Source: Mycolicibacterium komossense (GTDB lineage: Bacteria; Actinomycetota; Actinomycetes; Mycobacteriales; Mycobacteriaceae). From it: a stretch of 64,000 nucleotides of DNA. This document shows, piece after piece, positions 33,925 through 43,083 of this stretch. The stretch spans positions 280,524 through 344,523 of the forward strand of contig NZ_JACKTY010000020.1 of NCBI RefSeq assembly GCF_025822605.1, in the 5' to 3' direction. The position numbers were made by a program, and so were the translations under genes. The notes under the pieces are model-generated. The model did no database searches. It had not been told where the DNA came from and saw only the letters and a list, made by a program, of their open reading frames with translations. Position 1 is the stretch's first letter. Each line of letters begins with the position of its first letter.

Positions 33925-35174
33925 GGCTCCAGCACCTCCGTGCCGACGTAGGGAACCAGCGCCTCCGGCACCTTGACGCTGCCATCGGGTTGCTGGTGGT
34001 TCTCCAGAATCGCCACCAGCCAGCGGGTGGTGCCGAGTGTGCCGTTCAGTGTCGCGGCGATCTGCGGTTTGCCGTTCTCGTCGCGGTAGCGGGTGGCCAG
34101 CCGCCGCGCCTGGAACGTGCTGCAGTTCGATGTCGAGGTCAGCTCGCGGTAGGTCTGCTGGGTGGGTACCCACGCCTCGCAGTCGAACTTCCTGGCCGCC
34201 GACGACCCGAGATCACCGGCGGCGACATCGATGACCCGGTAGGGAACGTCGATGCGGGCCAACATCTCTCGCTGCCAGCCGAGCAGCCGCTGATGCTCGG
34301 CCTGGGCCTCCTCGGGCTTGCAGTAGACGAAGGCTTCGACCTTGTCGAACTGGTGCACCCGAATGATGCCCCTGGTGTCCTTGCCGTAGCTGCCCGCCTC
34401 GCGGCGAAAACACGATGACCACCCCGCATAGCGCATCGGCCCGGCCGACAGGTCGAGGATTTCACCGGAGTGGTAACCCGCCAGCGGCACCTCCGAGGTC
34501 CCGACCAGGTACAGATCGTCGTCGTCCAGATGGTAGACCTCGTCGGCGTGGGCACCGAGAAAGCCTGTGCCGGCCATGATCTCGGGCCGAACCAGCACTG
34601 GCGGGATCATCAGGGTGAAGCCGGCTTCAGTGGCCAGCCGAACCGCCAGCTGTAGCAGCCCGAGCTGGAGCAGCGCACCGCGGCCGGTCAGGAAGTAGAA
34701 CCGCGAGCCCGACACCTTGGCGCCGCGCTCCATATCGATCAGGTGCAGCGCCTCACCGAGCTCGAGGTGATCCTTCGGATTCTCGATCACCGGCGGGTGG
34801 CCGACGGTGTCCAGGACGACGAAATCGTCCTCGCCGCCTGCGGGCACACCGTCGATGATGACGTTGGAGATCGCCAGGTGGGCCGCGGTGAACGCCGCCT
34901 CGGCCTCAGCCTGCTGAACCTCGGCCGCCTTGACGCCGGCCGCGAGTTCTTTGGCGCGCGCCAGCACCGCCGGTCTGTCCTCAGGCGAGGCGGCGCCGAC
35001 CTCGCGGCTCACGCCCTTCTGCTCGGCGCGCAGGGTATCGGCAGTGGAGATGGCAGCCCGACGCGCCGTGTCGGCGGACAGCAGCGCATCGACGAGGGCT
35101 GGATCCTCGCCACGACTGGTCTGCGAGCGGCGGACAGCATCGGGGTCTTCCCTGAGCAACTTCAGGTCGATCAC
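33921..35174 (-). CDS. serS: Seryl-tRNA synthetase
   Basis: A 417-aa class II aminoacyl-tRNA synthetase charging tRNA-Ser. The N-terminal coiled-coil arm spans about residues 25-105 (many Ala/Glu/Arg heptads). Motif 2 ([23 protein letters not shown]) is split here only for brevity as [11 protein letters not shown] and GIIRVHQF; motif 3 is [20 protein letters not shown], ending with the invariant Arg. GTG at 35174 ([10 protein letters not shown]) is the family-typical start; an upstream frame extension is rejected. Confidence 0.96.
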   Translation of the reverse strand: MIDLKLLREDPDAVRRSQTSRGEDPALVDALLSADTARRAAISTADTLRAEQKGVSREVGAASPEDRPAVLARAKELAAGVKAAEVQQAEAEAAFTAAHLAISNVIIDGVPAGGEDDFVVLDTVGHPPVIENPKDHLELGEALHLIDMERGAKVSGSRFYFLTGRGALLQLGLLQLAVRLATEAGFTLMIPPVLVRPEIMAGTGFLGAHADEVYHLDDDDLYLVGTSEVPLAGYHSGEILDLSAGPMRYAGWSSCFRREAGSYGKDTRGIIRVHQFDKVEAFVYCKPEEAQAEHQRLLGWQREMLARIDVPYRVIDVAAGDLGSSAARKFDCEAWVPTQQTYRELTSTSNCSTFQARRLATRYRDENGKPQIAATLNGTLGTTRWLVAILENHQQPDGSVKVPEALVPYVGTEVLEP

Positions 35175-35184
35175 GGCGAGAACA

Positions 35185-35604
35185 CTACCTACCTCGGGTT
35201 GGCCCGGACTCGCCGAACATCTCGAGGTAGCCGCCGCGCTCGAACATCCGCGCGGTGTCGATGGCATTCGGTGCCCCGCCGGTCGGATCGGCACCGGCAT
35301 CGACCAGCACTCGGACCACGTCGTCCGCGCCCTTGAACACCGCGCCGGCCAGGGGCGACTGGCCCCGGTCGTTGACCCGGTTCACGTCGGCGCCGCGGTC
35401 GGCCAGTGTCCGGACGGTGTCGGCATGACCGTGGTAGGCGGCCAGCATGACCAGTGTGTCCCCCGCGGCGTTGGTCAGATCGACGGGCGCTCCGGCGTCG
35501 AGGTAGGCCGCCAGGGAGATCGCCTCCCCGGCCCGGGCCATCTCGAAGAGCCGCTGGGCGAGGCCGAGCACCTCGTCGTCCAGATCGTCAACCGGATCCG
35601 TCAT
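35185..35604 (-). CDS. Ankyrin-repeat protein
   Basis: A 139-aa protein made of about three ankyrin repeats ([24 protein letters not shown], then [25 protein letters not shown], then a degenerate third), each seen as paired helices with GADVN-type turns. No signal or catalytic domain. ATG at 35604 (MTDPVDD) is preferred over an upstream TTG/GTG. It lies just upstream of serS on the same strand. Protein-protein binding is the expected role; partner unknown. Confidence 0.82.
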   Translation of the reverse strand: MTDPVDDLDDEVLGLAQRLFEMARAGEAISLAAYLDAGAPVDLTNAAGDTLVMLAAYHGHADTVRTLADRGADVNRVNDRGQSPLAGAVFKGADDVVRVLVDAGADPTGGAPNAIDTARMFERGGYLEMFGESGPTRGR

Positions 35605-35699
35605 GAGCACCAACGTAGCTCCGGACCAGCGCCACTACAGCACAACCACGTAACGTTACAACTGCATCACTTGTCACAGCACCGGACACGCCTGTCACA

Positions 35700-37178
35700 A
35701 TGGAGCCGATGTTGGACGCACCTGAGAAGGCCGAATCCGTCGACGACCAGCCCGAGCGCCGGCCTGAACGGTTCTCTTGGCTGCGCACTCTCCGGGCCAC
35801 GTCCACGCGCCGCGCGCTGCTGCTGACCGCACTCGGCGGGCTGTTGATCGCCGGCATCATCACCGCGATTCCGGTCAACGGAACCCAGAGCGGTCTGGTG
35901 GCGTATCTGGAGCCCAAAAAGGGTGTCGGCACCGGCGGTGGCAGCAACCAGACCTTCGATCAGGCCGAGGCCGGGAAGTGCCTGAACTGGACCGGTAAGG
36001 ACCCCGACGGCGCCACACTCGTGGACTGCAAGGACGACCACCGCTTCGAGGTCGCCGAAGCGGTGGACATGCGCACCTTCCCCGGCGCCGAGTACGGCCC
36101 CGACGCCGCGCCGCCCTCGCCGGCCCGAATCCAGCAGATCACCCAGGAGCAGTGCCAGGCCGCCGTGCGGCAGTACCTCGGCCCGAAATTCGACCCCAAC
36201 AGCCGGTTCGTCGTCAGCATGCTCTGGTCAGGCGACAAAGCGTGGCGCCAGTCCGGCGAACGGCGGATCCTGTGCGGACTCCAGTTGGCCGGCCCCGACG
36301 GCCAGCAGCTGCCGTTCAAGGGCAAGGTAGCCGATATCGACCAGTCCAAAGTGTGGCCCGCAGGAACCTGCGTCGGGATCGATCCCGCCAGTAACCAACC
36401 GACCGACACACCGGTGGACTGTGCCGCGCCGCACGCCATGGAGGTCACCGGCGCGGTGAACCTGGCCGAGAAGTTCCCGGGCGGTCTGCCCGCGGAACCA
36501 GACCAGGATGCGTTCATCAAGGACAGCTGCACCAAGATGACCGACGCCTATCTGGCACCAGTCCAGCTGCGGGCCACGACGCTGACATTGACCTACAACA
36601 CGATCTCGCTGCCCAGCTGGGCAGCGGGCAGCCACCAGGTGGCCTGCAGTATCGGCGCGACGCTGGGTAACGGCGGCTGGGCCACCCTGCTCAACAGCGC
36701 CAAGGGCCCGGTGCTGATCAACGGCCAGCCGCCGGTCGCACCGCCGGACATCCCGCAGGAGCGGCTCAACATGCCGCCGATCCCGCTGCCCGATCCGTCG
36801 TCTGCGCAGCAGCCCTCCTACGACTCGACGTACGACTCGTCGGGTTCCGGATCCTCGTCCTCGTCCTCGTCCTCATCCTCGTCGTCGTCGTCGTCGTCGA
36901 GCCAGACCGGCAGCAACCAGCATCTGCCGGGCCAGCCCTCCACCAGTGCCACCACTTCGGTGGCCCCGACGACCGGGCAGAGCGTGCCTCCGACGCAGGG
37001 CAATACGTTCAACCCGCTGCCGCCCGGCGCACCGCCTGCGCCGGTGGATCCCCTCGCGCCGCCGCCCGCCGATGCACCGCCGCCCGCTGATGCACCGCCG
37101 CCCGCCGGCGGACCGCCGATGGAAGCACCGATACCCGGCCCAGCGCCGGGCCCGGTCATCCTGCCGCCCCCGGCCTGA
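35700..37178 (+). CDS. Membrane-anchored septum-formation-domain protein (Rv3835 type)
   Basis: A 492-aa type II membrane protein. One helix at about residues 38-58 is followed by two copies of an exterior domain with Cys pairs (GKCLNWTG...DCKDDHRFEV; GTCVGIDP...DCAAPHAMEV), the septum_form pattern. A run of about 20 Ser residues near residue 385-402 and a Pro-rich tail with PADAPPP repeats end the protein; these look like wall-spanning spacers. It probably acts at the cell surface; the exact role is unknown. The next gene is 5 bp downstream. Confidence 0.83.
   Translation: MEPMLDAPEKAESVDDQPERRPERFSWLRTLRATSTRRALLLTALGGLLIAGIITAIPVNGTQSGLVAYLEPKKGVGTGGGSNQTFDQAEAGKCLNWTGKDPDGATLVDCKDDHRFEVAEAVDMRTFPGAEYGPDAAPPSPARIQQITQEQCQAAVRQYLGPKFDPNSRFVVSMLWSGDKAWRQSGERRILCGLQLAGPDGQQLPFKGKVADIDQSKVWPAGTCVGIDPASNQPTDTPVDCAAPHAMEVTGAVNLAEKFPGGLPAEPDQDAFIKDSCTKMTDAYLAPVQLRATTLTLTYNTISLPSWAAGSHQVACSIGATLGNGGWATLLNSAKGPVLINGQPPVAPPDIPQERLNMPPIPLPDPSSAQQPSYDSTYDSSGSGSSSSSSSSSSSSSSSSSQTGSNQHLPGQPSTSATTSVAPTTGQSVPPTQGNTFNPLPPGAPPAPVDPLAPPPADAPPPADAPPPAGGPPMEAPIPGPAPGPVILPPPA
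36845..36902 (+). repeat. TCG/TCC trinucleotide tract encoding polyserine
   Basis: An almost unbroken run of TCG, TCC and TCA codons. Such in-frame triplet tracts can change length by slippage without breaking the frame. Confidence 0.85.
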
Positions 37179-37183
37179 TCGGC

Positions 37184-37534
37184 ATGGCGGTTCAGATGAG
37201 CCCGCAGAAGTTCGACGAGCTGGTCTCCGACGCACTCGACCAGATTCCGCAGCGTCTTGCCGCGGCGATCGACAATGTCGTCATCCTGGTCGAGGCCCGG
37301 CACCCCGAAGAGCCCAGCCTGCTGGGTCTGTACGAAGGCATCGCGCTGACCGAGCGCGACTCCTTCTATGCGGGTTCACTGCCGGACGCGATCACCATCT
37401 ACCGTGACGCGATTCTCGATATCTGTGACAGCGAGGAACAGGTGGTCGAAGAGGTCACGATCACCGTGGTCCACGAGATCGCCCACCACTTCGGTATCGG
37501 CGACGACCGCCTGCACGAACTCGGCTGGGCCTGA
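37184..37534 (+). CDS. Zincin-like metallopeptidase (Rv3836 type)
   Basis: A 116-aa protein of the PF06262-type minimal metallopeptidase family. The zinc motif is HEIAHHFGIGDDRLHELGW near the C-terminus (HExxH plus a downstream His). Start is ATG at 37184 or the in-frame ATG four codons later (MSPQKFD). Such proteins are single-domain zincins with unproven substrates. It follows the Rv3835-like gene closely, probably in the same transcript. Confidence 0.85.
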   Translation: MAVQMSPQKFDELVSDALDQIPQRLAAAIDNVVILVEARHPEEPSLLGLYEGIALTERDSFYAGSLPDAITIYRDAILDICDSEEQVVEEVTITVVHEIAHHFGIGDDRLHELGWA

Positions 37535-37587
37535 CTTCCGTGGCGCGGCGCCACCGGATTGTCCGCCGGCAGTGGTAGGAACGGCCC

Positions 37588-37818
37588 ATGGGCGTGCGGT
37601 GTCGGGAGTGCGAGGCAGGGCTGCAACACTGCCACGGCACTCTCATCCGGCATGCGCTGTGGCGCAGCGAGTGCACCGATGAGGACTGCACCACCCCCGA
37701 GGTGATCGTGCACACCCTCGTCATCGACTGCGATGTCGTCGGGTGCGAATGCACTCAGCCCATCGGGTCCGATGCGGCCTTCACGTCCTCGACCGGATCG
37801 GCGGCCCGCTCGGGATAG
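37588..37818 (+). CDS. Small Cys-rich conserved hypothetical protein
   Basis: A 76-aa protein with eight Cys and several His in its first 55 residues (CRECEAGLQHCHGTL, SECTDEDCTT, IDCDVVGCEC), suggesting one or two zinc-binding clusters. I recall similar small actinobacterial proteins of unknown function. The C-terminal 20 residues overlap the 3' end of the phosphoglycerate mutase gene on the other strand by 64 bp, so the true end may be unconstrained. Start ATG at 37588. Confidence 0.6.
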   Translation: MGVRCRECEAGLQHCHGTLIRHALWRSECTDEDCTTPEVIVHTLVIDCDVVGCECTQPIGSDAAFTSSTGSAARSG

Positions 37819-38441
37819 AACGGCGGCGACTGCGAGCCCCAGTGCAGGCAGCTCCATCGCCCGTCGGTGATCGGCGCCAGCACCACCGACTCCGTGTTGG
37901 CCAGATGGTGCTCCAGCGCGAAATGTGCTTCGACGCCGCCGAGGATCGCGCCGACCAACCGGATCGCAGCGCCGTGGCTGACGACGACGATATCGCTGGT
38001 CCAATCATGGTCGTCGAGATAGCGCATCCGCAGATCGGTCAGCACCGGCACATACCGCTCGAGCACCTCGGTCCCGGACTCCCCGCCCGGCATCGACACG
38101 TCCAGGTCGCCGTCGTGCCAGCGCCGGTAGACACGATCGAATTCTTCCACCGCCGCGTCGTCGTTGCGATTGTCCAGATCACCGACTTGCACCTCGTAGA
38201 TGCCGTCCAGCTCATGGGTGGGCACGTTGAGCTCGGCACCGATCTCCCCAGCCGTCTGCAGCGCCCTGGTGGCAACCGAGTGGGCCAGCAGTCCGGGCGC
38301 CTGGGCGACGCCCCTGGCGAATGTCCTGGCCTGTTCGCGGCCCTGCGGCGTCAACTCGGCACCCGGCGGGCGGGTGTCGAGCCGCTTGTCCACGTTGCCG
38401 TACGACTGCCCGTGCCGGACCAGTACCAACCGCCCGCTCAT
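37755..38441 (-). CDS. Histidine phosphatase (phosphoglycerate mutase family)
   Basis: A 228-aa histidine phosphatase, Rv3837c type. The phospho-His motif is LVRHGQSYGN at residues 6-15; the second catalytic His is in VVSHGAAIRLV near residue 168. Members of this subgroup are phosphatases, not true glycolytic mutases. The ATG overlaps the pheA stop, so it is translationally coupled to phenylalanine synthesis, though no functional link is known. Confidence 0.88.
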   Translation of the reverse strand: MSGRLVLVRHGQSYGNVDKRLDTRPPGAELTPQGREQARTFARGVAQAPGLLAHSVATRALQTAGEIGAELNVPTHELDGIYEVQVGDLDNRNDDAAVEEFDRVYRRWHDGDLDVSMPGGESGTEVLERYVPVLTDLRMRYLDDHDWTSDIVVVSHGAAIRLVGAILGGVEAHFALEHHLANTESVVLAPITDGRWSCLHWGSQSPPFYPERAADPVEDVKAASDPMG

Positions 38442-39319
38442 GACTTTGCCTCACCGTCCGCGCCTGGGGCCGAATCCATCGGCCACGATCCGAGATACCG
38501 CACTGCAGTACAACGCCGGTCGAGCGCCTCGAGTGCCTCCGCGACCGGTTCGTCGTCGAGATGGCCCGCGAAGTCGAGGAAAAAGACGTATGTGCCCAGC
38601 TCGACGCGGGTCGGCCGGGATTCGATGCGGGTCAGGTCGATATCCCGGACGGCGAACTCGTTCAGCGCGCCGACCAGGGCACCCGGCACGTTGGCCAGGC
38701 GCAGCACCACCGATGTCCGGTCGGCTCCGGTTCGCGCCGGCGCGGGCGCCGGCCGGCCGACGAGGACGAACCGGGTGCGCGCATTGGGTTCGTCGACCAC
38801 CCCGTCCGCGAGTGTCGGCAGAGCGTAGATCTGCGCGGCCAGCGCGGTACTCACCCCCGCGTCGGCCCGGCCGGCCACGACGTCTTCGGCGGCACCGGCA
38901 TTGGAGATCGCCGGCACGACGGTGGCGTGCGGCAGGTGCTCGCTCAGCCAGCGCCGCACCTGGGCCGCCGCGACCGGGAAGGCGGCGACTGTCCGGACGT
39001 CGTCAGCTGTCGTGCCTGGTGCGACGACGATGCTGAACGCCACATCAAGGGTCAATTCGGCGAAGATCTGGAGTTCGGGGTCGACCGCGAGGCTGTCGAG
39101 CGTCGGCAGGACCGACCCGTCGATGGAGTTCTCGATCGGCACGCAGGCGTAGTCGGCAGCGCCGCTGCGCACTGCCGCCAGCGCGGCCGGTGTGCTGTCG
39201 GTCGGTTTCTCGTCGCACTCGGTGCGGATGTCGCCGGGGATCAGGCCGGCGCGCGACATGTCGATCAGCGCCGCTTGCGAGAAGGTCCCCCGGGGACCCA
39301 GGTAGGCGATGGAGACCAC
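38438..39319 (-). CDS. pheA: Prephenate dehydratase
   Basis: A 293-aa monofunctional prephenate dehydratase converting prephenate to phenylpyruvate for phenylalanine. The catalytic domain starts at once with IAYLGPRGTFSQAA; the conserved ENS segment is in VPIENSIDGSV and the NAGAAEDVV region follows. A C-terminal ACT domain (PGALVGALNEFAVRDIDLTRIESRP) carries the ESRP motif for phenylalanine feedback. GTG at 39319 is chosen over a TTG two codons upstream. Confidence 0.95.
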   Translation of the reverse strand: MVSIAYLGPRGTFSQAALIDMSRAGLIPGDIRTECDEKPTDSTPAALAAVRSGAADYACVPIENSIDGSVLPTLDSLAVDPELQIFAELTLDVAFSIVVAPGTTADDVRTVAAFPVAAAQVRRWLSEHLPHATVVPAISNAGAAEDVVAGRADAGVSTALAAQIYALPTLADGVVDEPNARTRFVLVGRPAPAPARTGADRTSVVLRLANVPGALVGALNEFAVRDIDLTRIESRPTRVELGTYVFFLDFAGHLDDEPVAEALEALDRRCTAVRYLGSWPMDSAPGADGEAKS

Positions 39320-39437
39320 AGCCAACCCTAGCCGGACGCCGATGCAGAACGACGCCGATGCAGAACAAGGTACGAGTGATGCAGAGATGCCCGGCAGTGG
39401 TCCAGTGGAACGCCTTGCGCAGCCGACGCAGACTTAG

Positions 39438-39456
39438 TTAAGTTAGGCTTACCTCA
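39438..39456 (+). promoter_or_regulatory. IdeR iron box upstream of the DUF2470 gene
   Basis: TTAAGTTAGGCTTACCTCA matches 16 of 19 positions of the IdeR consensus TTAGGTTAGGCTAACCTAA. It lies 42 bp before the start codon. Rv3839 of Mtb is known to be IdeR-controlled, which supports iron repression here. Confidence 0.85.
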
Positions 39457-39497
39457 GTTACAGACTCCTCACCCGAATCAGGCGGAAGGTCACTCCT

Positions 39498-40268
39498 ATG
39501 TCATTGGCGACGCTGCACGGACCCACGACAGCTGAGCGGATCCGCAGCGCCTGCGTGCGTGCCGGCAGTGCGATCCTGGCGCTGGAAGGTTCGGAGCCCG
39601 AGACCACCGCTGTGCACCACCTATTGGCCGACGGTTCGTTCGCGATCACCGTGCCGTCCATCGGGGTGGCCGCCGCCACTGTCGTCAGCTCCGGCCATGC
39701 CGGCGTCCAAGCGGTGCTCGAGCTGACCGACTATGCGCCGCTGCCCCTGCGGGAACCCGTGCGCTCGCTGGTGTGGATCCGCGGCCGGCTCTACCCGGTG
39801 CCGTCGTCCTCCGTGCGAGAGGTGCTCGACCTCGTCGCCATCGAGAACCCCAATCCCGCTCTGCTGCAAGTGGGTTCGGACTACACCCTGCTTCGGCTGG
39901 AGATCGAATCGGTGGTGGTCGCAGACGCGACCGGAGCCGAATCGGTGGGCGTCAGCACCCTGCTCGAGGCGCAGCCGGACCCGTTCTGCGCCATGGAGAC
40001 CTGCTGGCTGCGCCATATCGACGCCGACCACCACGACATGGTGGACCGCCTGGCCTCCAAGCTGCCGGGCCAGCTGCGCCGCGGACGGGTCCGCCCGCTG
40101 GGCCTGGACCGTTACGGGGTGCGGCTGCGGGTCGAGGGGGAAGACGGCGATCACGACGTCCGGCTGCCCTTCGGTAAGCCGGTCGACGACGTTCATGGTT
40201 TGAGCCAGGCGATCCGCATTCTGATGGGCTGCCCGTTCGTGAACGGACTGCGCGCCCGACGAACCTGA
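39498..40268 (+). CDS. DUF2470-domain protein, iron-regulated (Rv3839 type)
   Basis: A 256-aa protein with an N-terminal pyridoxamine-oxidase-like split-barrel region and a C-terminal DUF2470 domain (HHDMVDRLASKLPG..., VRLPFGKPVDDVHGL). DUF2470 occurs in heme-utilisation HugZ-type proteins, so a link to heme or iron handling is plausible but unproven. ATG at 39498. The iron box upstream predicts expression in low iron. Confidence 0.85.
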   Translation: MSLATLHGPTTAERIRSACVRAGSAILALEGSEPETTAVHHLLADGSFAITVPSIGVAAATVVSSGHAGVQAVLELTDYAPLPLREPVRSLVWIRGRLYPVPSSSVREVLDLVAIENPNPALLQVGSDYTLLRLEIESVVVADATGAESVGVSTLLEAQPDPFCAMETCWLRHIDADHHDMVDRLASKLPGQLRRGRVRPLGLDRYGVRLRVEGEDGDHDVRLPFGKPVDDVHGLSQAIRILMGCPFVNGLRARRT

Positions 40269-40292
40269 TCGGGCTGCCGCTACCGTGGCGGG

Positions 40293-41087
40293 GTGACACG
40301 GCCGGTCGATCCGCATCCTGGCGGGCTGCCCCCGCCCGAGCGGCGGGCGATGCGCATCGAGATCGTCGTCGTCCTGGCGGTCACGTTCGGGATGAGCGCG
40401 GTGACGGCGACGCTGCAGCTGATCGATTTCGTGCTGCGCGGTCTGGCCGGCCAGCGCGTCGCCCTGAATCCGCGCCGCTCCTATTACGACCTGATCGACC
40501 TCGGCCTGAACCTGGCGTTCATCGTGCAACTCGTCGCCTGGGGCGGGCTCGCCGTCTACCTGTTATGGCGCACCGGGTTGAGCCCGGCCCGTATCGGTTT
40601 GCGACGGTTTCGCGTGAAACCAGACCTCCTCGGCGGCCTGGGTCTGGCCGCGCTGATCGGCATCCCCGGCCTCGGCCTCTACCTCGTCGCGCGGTACCTG
40701 GGCTTCAGCGCCGAGGTCGTCCCGACCGAGCTGACCGACTCGTGGTGGCGGGTACCAGTGCTGATCCTGTCCGCGTTCGCCAACGGCTGGGCCGAGGAAG
40801 TCGTCGTCGTCGGCTATCTGCTGACCCGGCTCGACCAACTCCAGGTGAGTCGTACCAAGGCGCTGATCTGGTCGAGCGTGCTGCGCGGCAGCTATCACCT
40901 CTATCAAGGGTTCGGCGCCGGAGTCGGCAATCTGGCAATGGGCCTGGTGTTCGGTTACACCTGGCGGCGCAGCGGCCGGCTGTGGCCGCTGATCATCGCG
41001 CACGGCGTCATCGACACCGTCGCATTCGTCGGCTACGCGCTGCTGGCGCAGCGCCTGGGCTGGGCGACACCGACCAAGCCGACGTGA
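40293..41087 (+). CDS. CPBP-family intramembrane metalloprotease
   Basis: A 264-aa membrane protein with about seven helices. CPBP motif 1 is AEEVVVVGYLL (the Glu pair is present, the usual Arg is absent), motif 2 is RGSYHLYQG and motif 3 is AHGVIDTVAF, giving the catalytic Glu/His set. Family members relate to CAAX prenyl proteases or bacteriocin self-immunity; the substrate is unknown. GTG start at 40293 follows the DUF2470 gene by 24 bp. Confidence 0.82.
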   Translation: MTRPVDPHPGGLPPPERRAMRIEIVVVLAVTFGMSAVTATLQLIDFVLRGLAGQRVALNPRRSYYDLIDLGLNLAFIVQLVAWGGLAVYLLWRTGLSPARIGLRRFRVKPDLLGGLGLAALIGIPGLGLYLVARYLGFSAEVVPTELTDSWWRVPVLILSAFANGWAEEVVVVGYLLTRLDQLQVSRTKALIWSSVLRGSYHLYQGFGAGVGNLAMGLVFGYTWRRSGRLWPLIIAHGVIDTVAFVGYALLAQRLGWATPTKPT

Positions 41088-41122
41088 GCCTGGCACTGTC
41101 GGCCAGCGCGTAAATTGTCCTG

Positions 41123-42373
41123 GTGAATGACGATCGGCGGGTCCCGCCCGGGGATCCCCGCTCCCGTCGGCCCGAGCCAGCCTCGGAGCCGACGCAGTTC
41201 ATTCGCCGCGATCCGGCCTACCGGCCACAGACCGGCCGGCCGGCGCCACCCCCGCCACGGCATCCGCAGGCGCAACCGCTGCCGCCACCTCCGCAACGCC
41301 GACCGCCGCCCCCACCACCACCACCTCGTCGGCCACCACCACCTCGTCGGCCGCCGCCCGCGGCGCTTCCTGCCCAACCCGTCGCACCACCGCGGCCATC
41401 GGTCCGCACCAAGCGACGCCGTCCGCCTGTGCTGCGCATCCTGTTCACCATGCTGCTGGTGGTGGTTCTGGCTCTCGCCGGGACCACCTACTGGATCGAG
41501 CATTCGCTGCACCACACCGCTGCGCTGGCGGATTATCCGGACCGTCCCGCAGCAGGCCAGGGGACCACTTGGCTACTTGTCGGGTCCGACAGCCGGGCCG
41601 GCCTGACCGAAGCGCAGCAAGCCGAGCTGAGCACCGGCGGCGATCTCGGCAACGGCCGCACCGACACGATCCTGCTGGTGCACGTGCCCGGCGTCGGGTC
41701 CAGCACCCCCACCACGATGGTGTCCATCCCCCGCGACTCGTACGTGCCGATACCCGGCCACGGCGAAGACAAGATCAACGCGGCCTTCGCCATCGGTGGT
41801 GCGCCGCTACTGGCCCGGACTGTCGAACAAGCGACGGGACTGCGGCTCGACCATTACGCCGAAGTCGGCTTCGACGGTTTCGCCGTTCTGGTCGACGCGC
41901 TCGGCGGCGTGACCGCATGCCCTGCCGACCCGATCGACGACCCCCTCGCCGGCATCGACCTGCCCGCCGGCTGCCAGACGCTGGACGGGCGCAGCGCGCT
42001 GGGGTACGTCCGCTCTCGCGCCACCCCCCGCGCCGATCTCGACCGGATGACCAACCAGCGTCGGTTCATGGCCGATCTCCTGAGCAGGGCCACCAGTCCG
42101 GCGGTCTGGCTCAACCCGTGGCACTGGTATTCGGTGCCGCATGCCGCCGTGGATGCACTCACCGTGAACGACGGCGACCATGTCTGGGACCTGGCTCGAC
42201 TGGGTTGGGCCCTGCACGGAAACACCACCGCCATTACAGTGCCGATCGGCGAATTCACCACCGGTGACGTGGGTTCGGTCGTCGTATGGGACCACTCCGC
42301 CGCCGGCCAACTGTTCGAGGCACTGGCCGCCGACCGACCGGTGCCGCAGGCCGCGCTGGACGCCCAGCCGTAG
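41123..42373 (+). CDS. LytR-CpsA-Psr (LCP) domain protein with proline-rich N-terminus
   Basis: A 416-aa protein. A cytoplasmic Pro/Arg-rich tail of about 105 residues precedes one membrane helix (about 106-125) and an exterior LCP domain (LLVGSDSRAGL, GRTDTILLVHVPG, SIPRDSYVPIPGHGEDKINAAFAIGG, LGYVRSRATPRADLDRMTNQRRF). These include the Arg and Asp residues that bind the polyprenyl pyrophosphate. LCP enzymes ligate polymers such as arabinogalactan to peptidoglycan. No LytR_C domain is present. Position corresponds to Rv3840. GTG start. Confidence 0.87.
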   Translation: MNDDRRVPPGDPRSRRPEPASEPTQFIRRDPAYRPQTGRPAPPPPRHPQAQPLPPPPQRRPPPPPPPPRRPPPPRRPPPAALPAQPVAPPRPSVRTKRRRPPVLRILFTMLLVVVLALAGTTYWIEHSLHHTAALADYPDRPAAGQGTTWLLVGSDSRAGLTEAQQAELSTGGDLGNGRTDTILLVHVPGVGSSTPTTMVSIPRDSYVPIPGHGEDKINAAFAIGGAPLLARTVEQATGLRLDHYAEVGFDGFAVLVDALGGVTACPADPIDDPLAGIDLPAGCQTLDGRSALGYVRSRATPRADLDRMTNQRRFMADLLSRATSPAVWLNPWHWYSVPHAAVDALTVNDGDHVWDLARLGWALHGNTTAITVPIGEFTTGDVGSVVVWDHSAAGQLFEALAADRPVPQAALDAQP

Positions 42374-42412
42374 GCACCGATTTCGACCCCGAAATCGCTA
42401 AGGTGAGTCCTC

Positions 42413-42955
42413 GTGACTTCAGAGGACTCCCCGTCGTTCCAAGATCTACTCATCGAGCAGGTCGGCAACGAATTCGCCGCTTCACAGCAGTACGTCGCCG
42501 TCGCGGTGTACTTCGACGGCGAGGATCTGCCACAACTGGCCACCCGGTTCTACCGGCAGGCGCTCGAGGAGCGCAATCACGCCATGATGATCGTCCGGTA
42601 TCTACTGGACAAGGATGTGCAGGTCGCCATTCCCGGGGTGCCCGCCGTGGTGACCGAGTTTCATTCGGTGCGCCAACCCGTCGAACTGGCGCTGAACCAG
42701 GAGCGCGGCGTGACCGAGCAGATCACGCGGTTGGCGCGGGCCGCCCGCGACAGCGGCGACTACCTCGGCGAGCAGTTCATGCAGTGGTTCCTCAAGGAGC
42801 AGGTCGAAGAGGTCGCCTCGATGACCACCCTGCTGACGATCGTCGACCGCGCCGGCGACAACCTCTTCCACCTGGAGAACTTCGTCGCCCGCGAACTCAA
42901 CACCGCAGCGACCACCGATGCGACGGCGCCCGCCGTCGCAGGCGGTGCCGTCTAA
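42413..42955 (+). CDS. Ferritin (BfrB-like), first copy
   Basis: A 180-aa non-heme ferritin subunit that stores iron in a 24-mer shell. Ferroxidase ligands lie in EFAASQQYVAVAVYFDGE, ALEERNHAMM and the later LNQERGVTEQI and EQVEEVASM segments. The C-terminal tail is Ala/Thr-rich, as in Mtb BfrB. GTG start at 42413. No clear iron box was found directly before it. A second ferritin gene follows after 128 bp. Confidence 0.92.
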   Translation: MTSEDSPSFQDLLIEQVGNEFAASQQYVAVAVYFDGEDLPQLATRFYRQALEERNHAMMIVRYLLDKDVQVAIPGVPAVVTEFHSVRQPVELALNQERGVTEQITRLARAARDSGDYLGEQFMQWFLKEQVEEVASMTTLLTIVDRAGDNLFHLENFVARELNTAATTDATAPAVAGGAV

Positions 42956-43012
42956 GCCCGCAGCAAACTGTGTCTGGCGTCACCGTAAGGCGGCGGCCAC
43001 GATTCACCCTAC

Positions 43013-43045
43013 TTCGGTCAGGCTCGCCTCAGTTAGCATCACCTT
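43013..43045 (+). promoter_or_regulatory. Tandem degenerate IdeR boxes upstream of the second ferritin
   Basis: TTCGGTCAGGCTCGCCTCA at 43013-43031 matches 14 of 19 consensus positions; the adjoining AGTTAGCATCACCTT core at 43031-43045 matches 10 of 15. Mtb bfrB is activated by IdeR through several tandem boxes, so a similar arrangement is inferred. Confidence 0.5.
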
Positions 43046-43083
43046 CGATGACATGCCTTCTGAGCTGCAGTATTGTCATTCGT

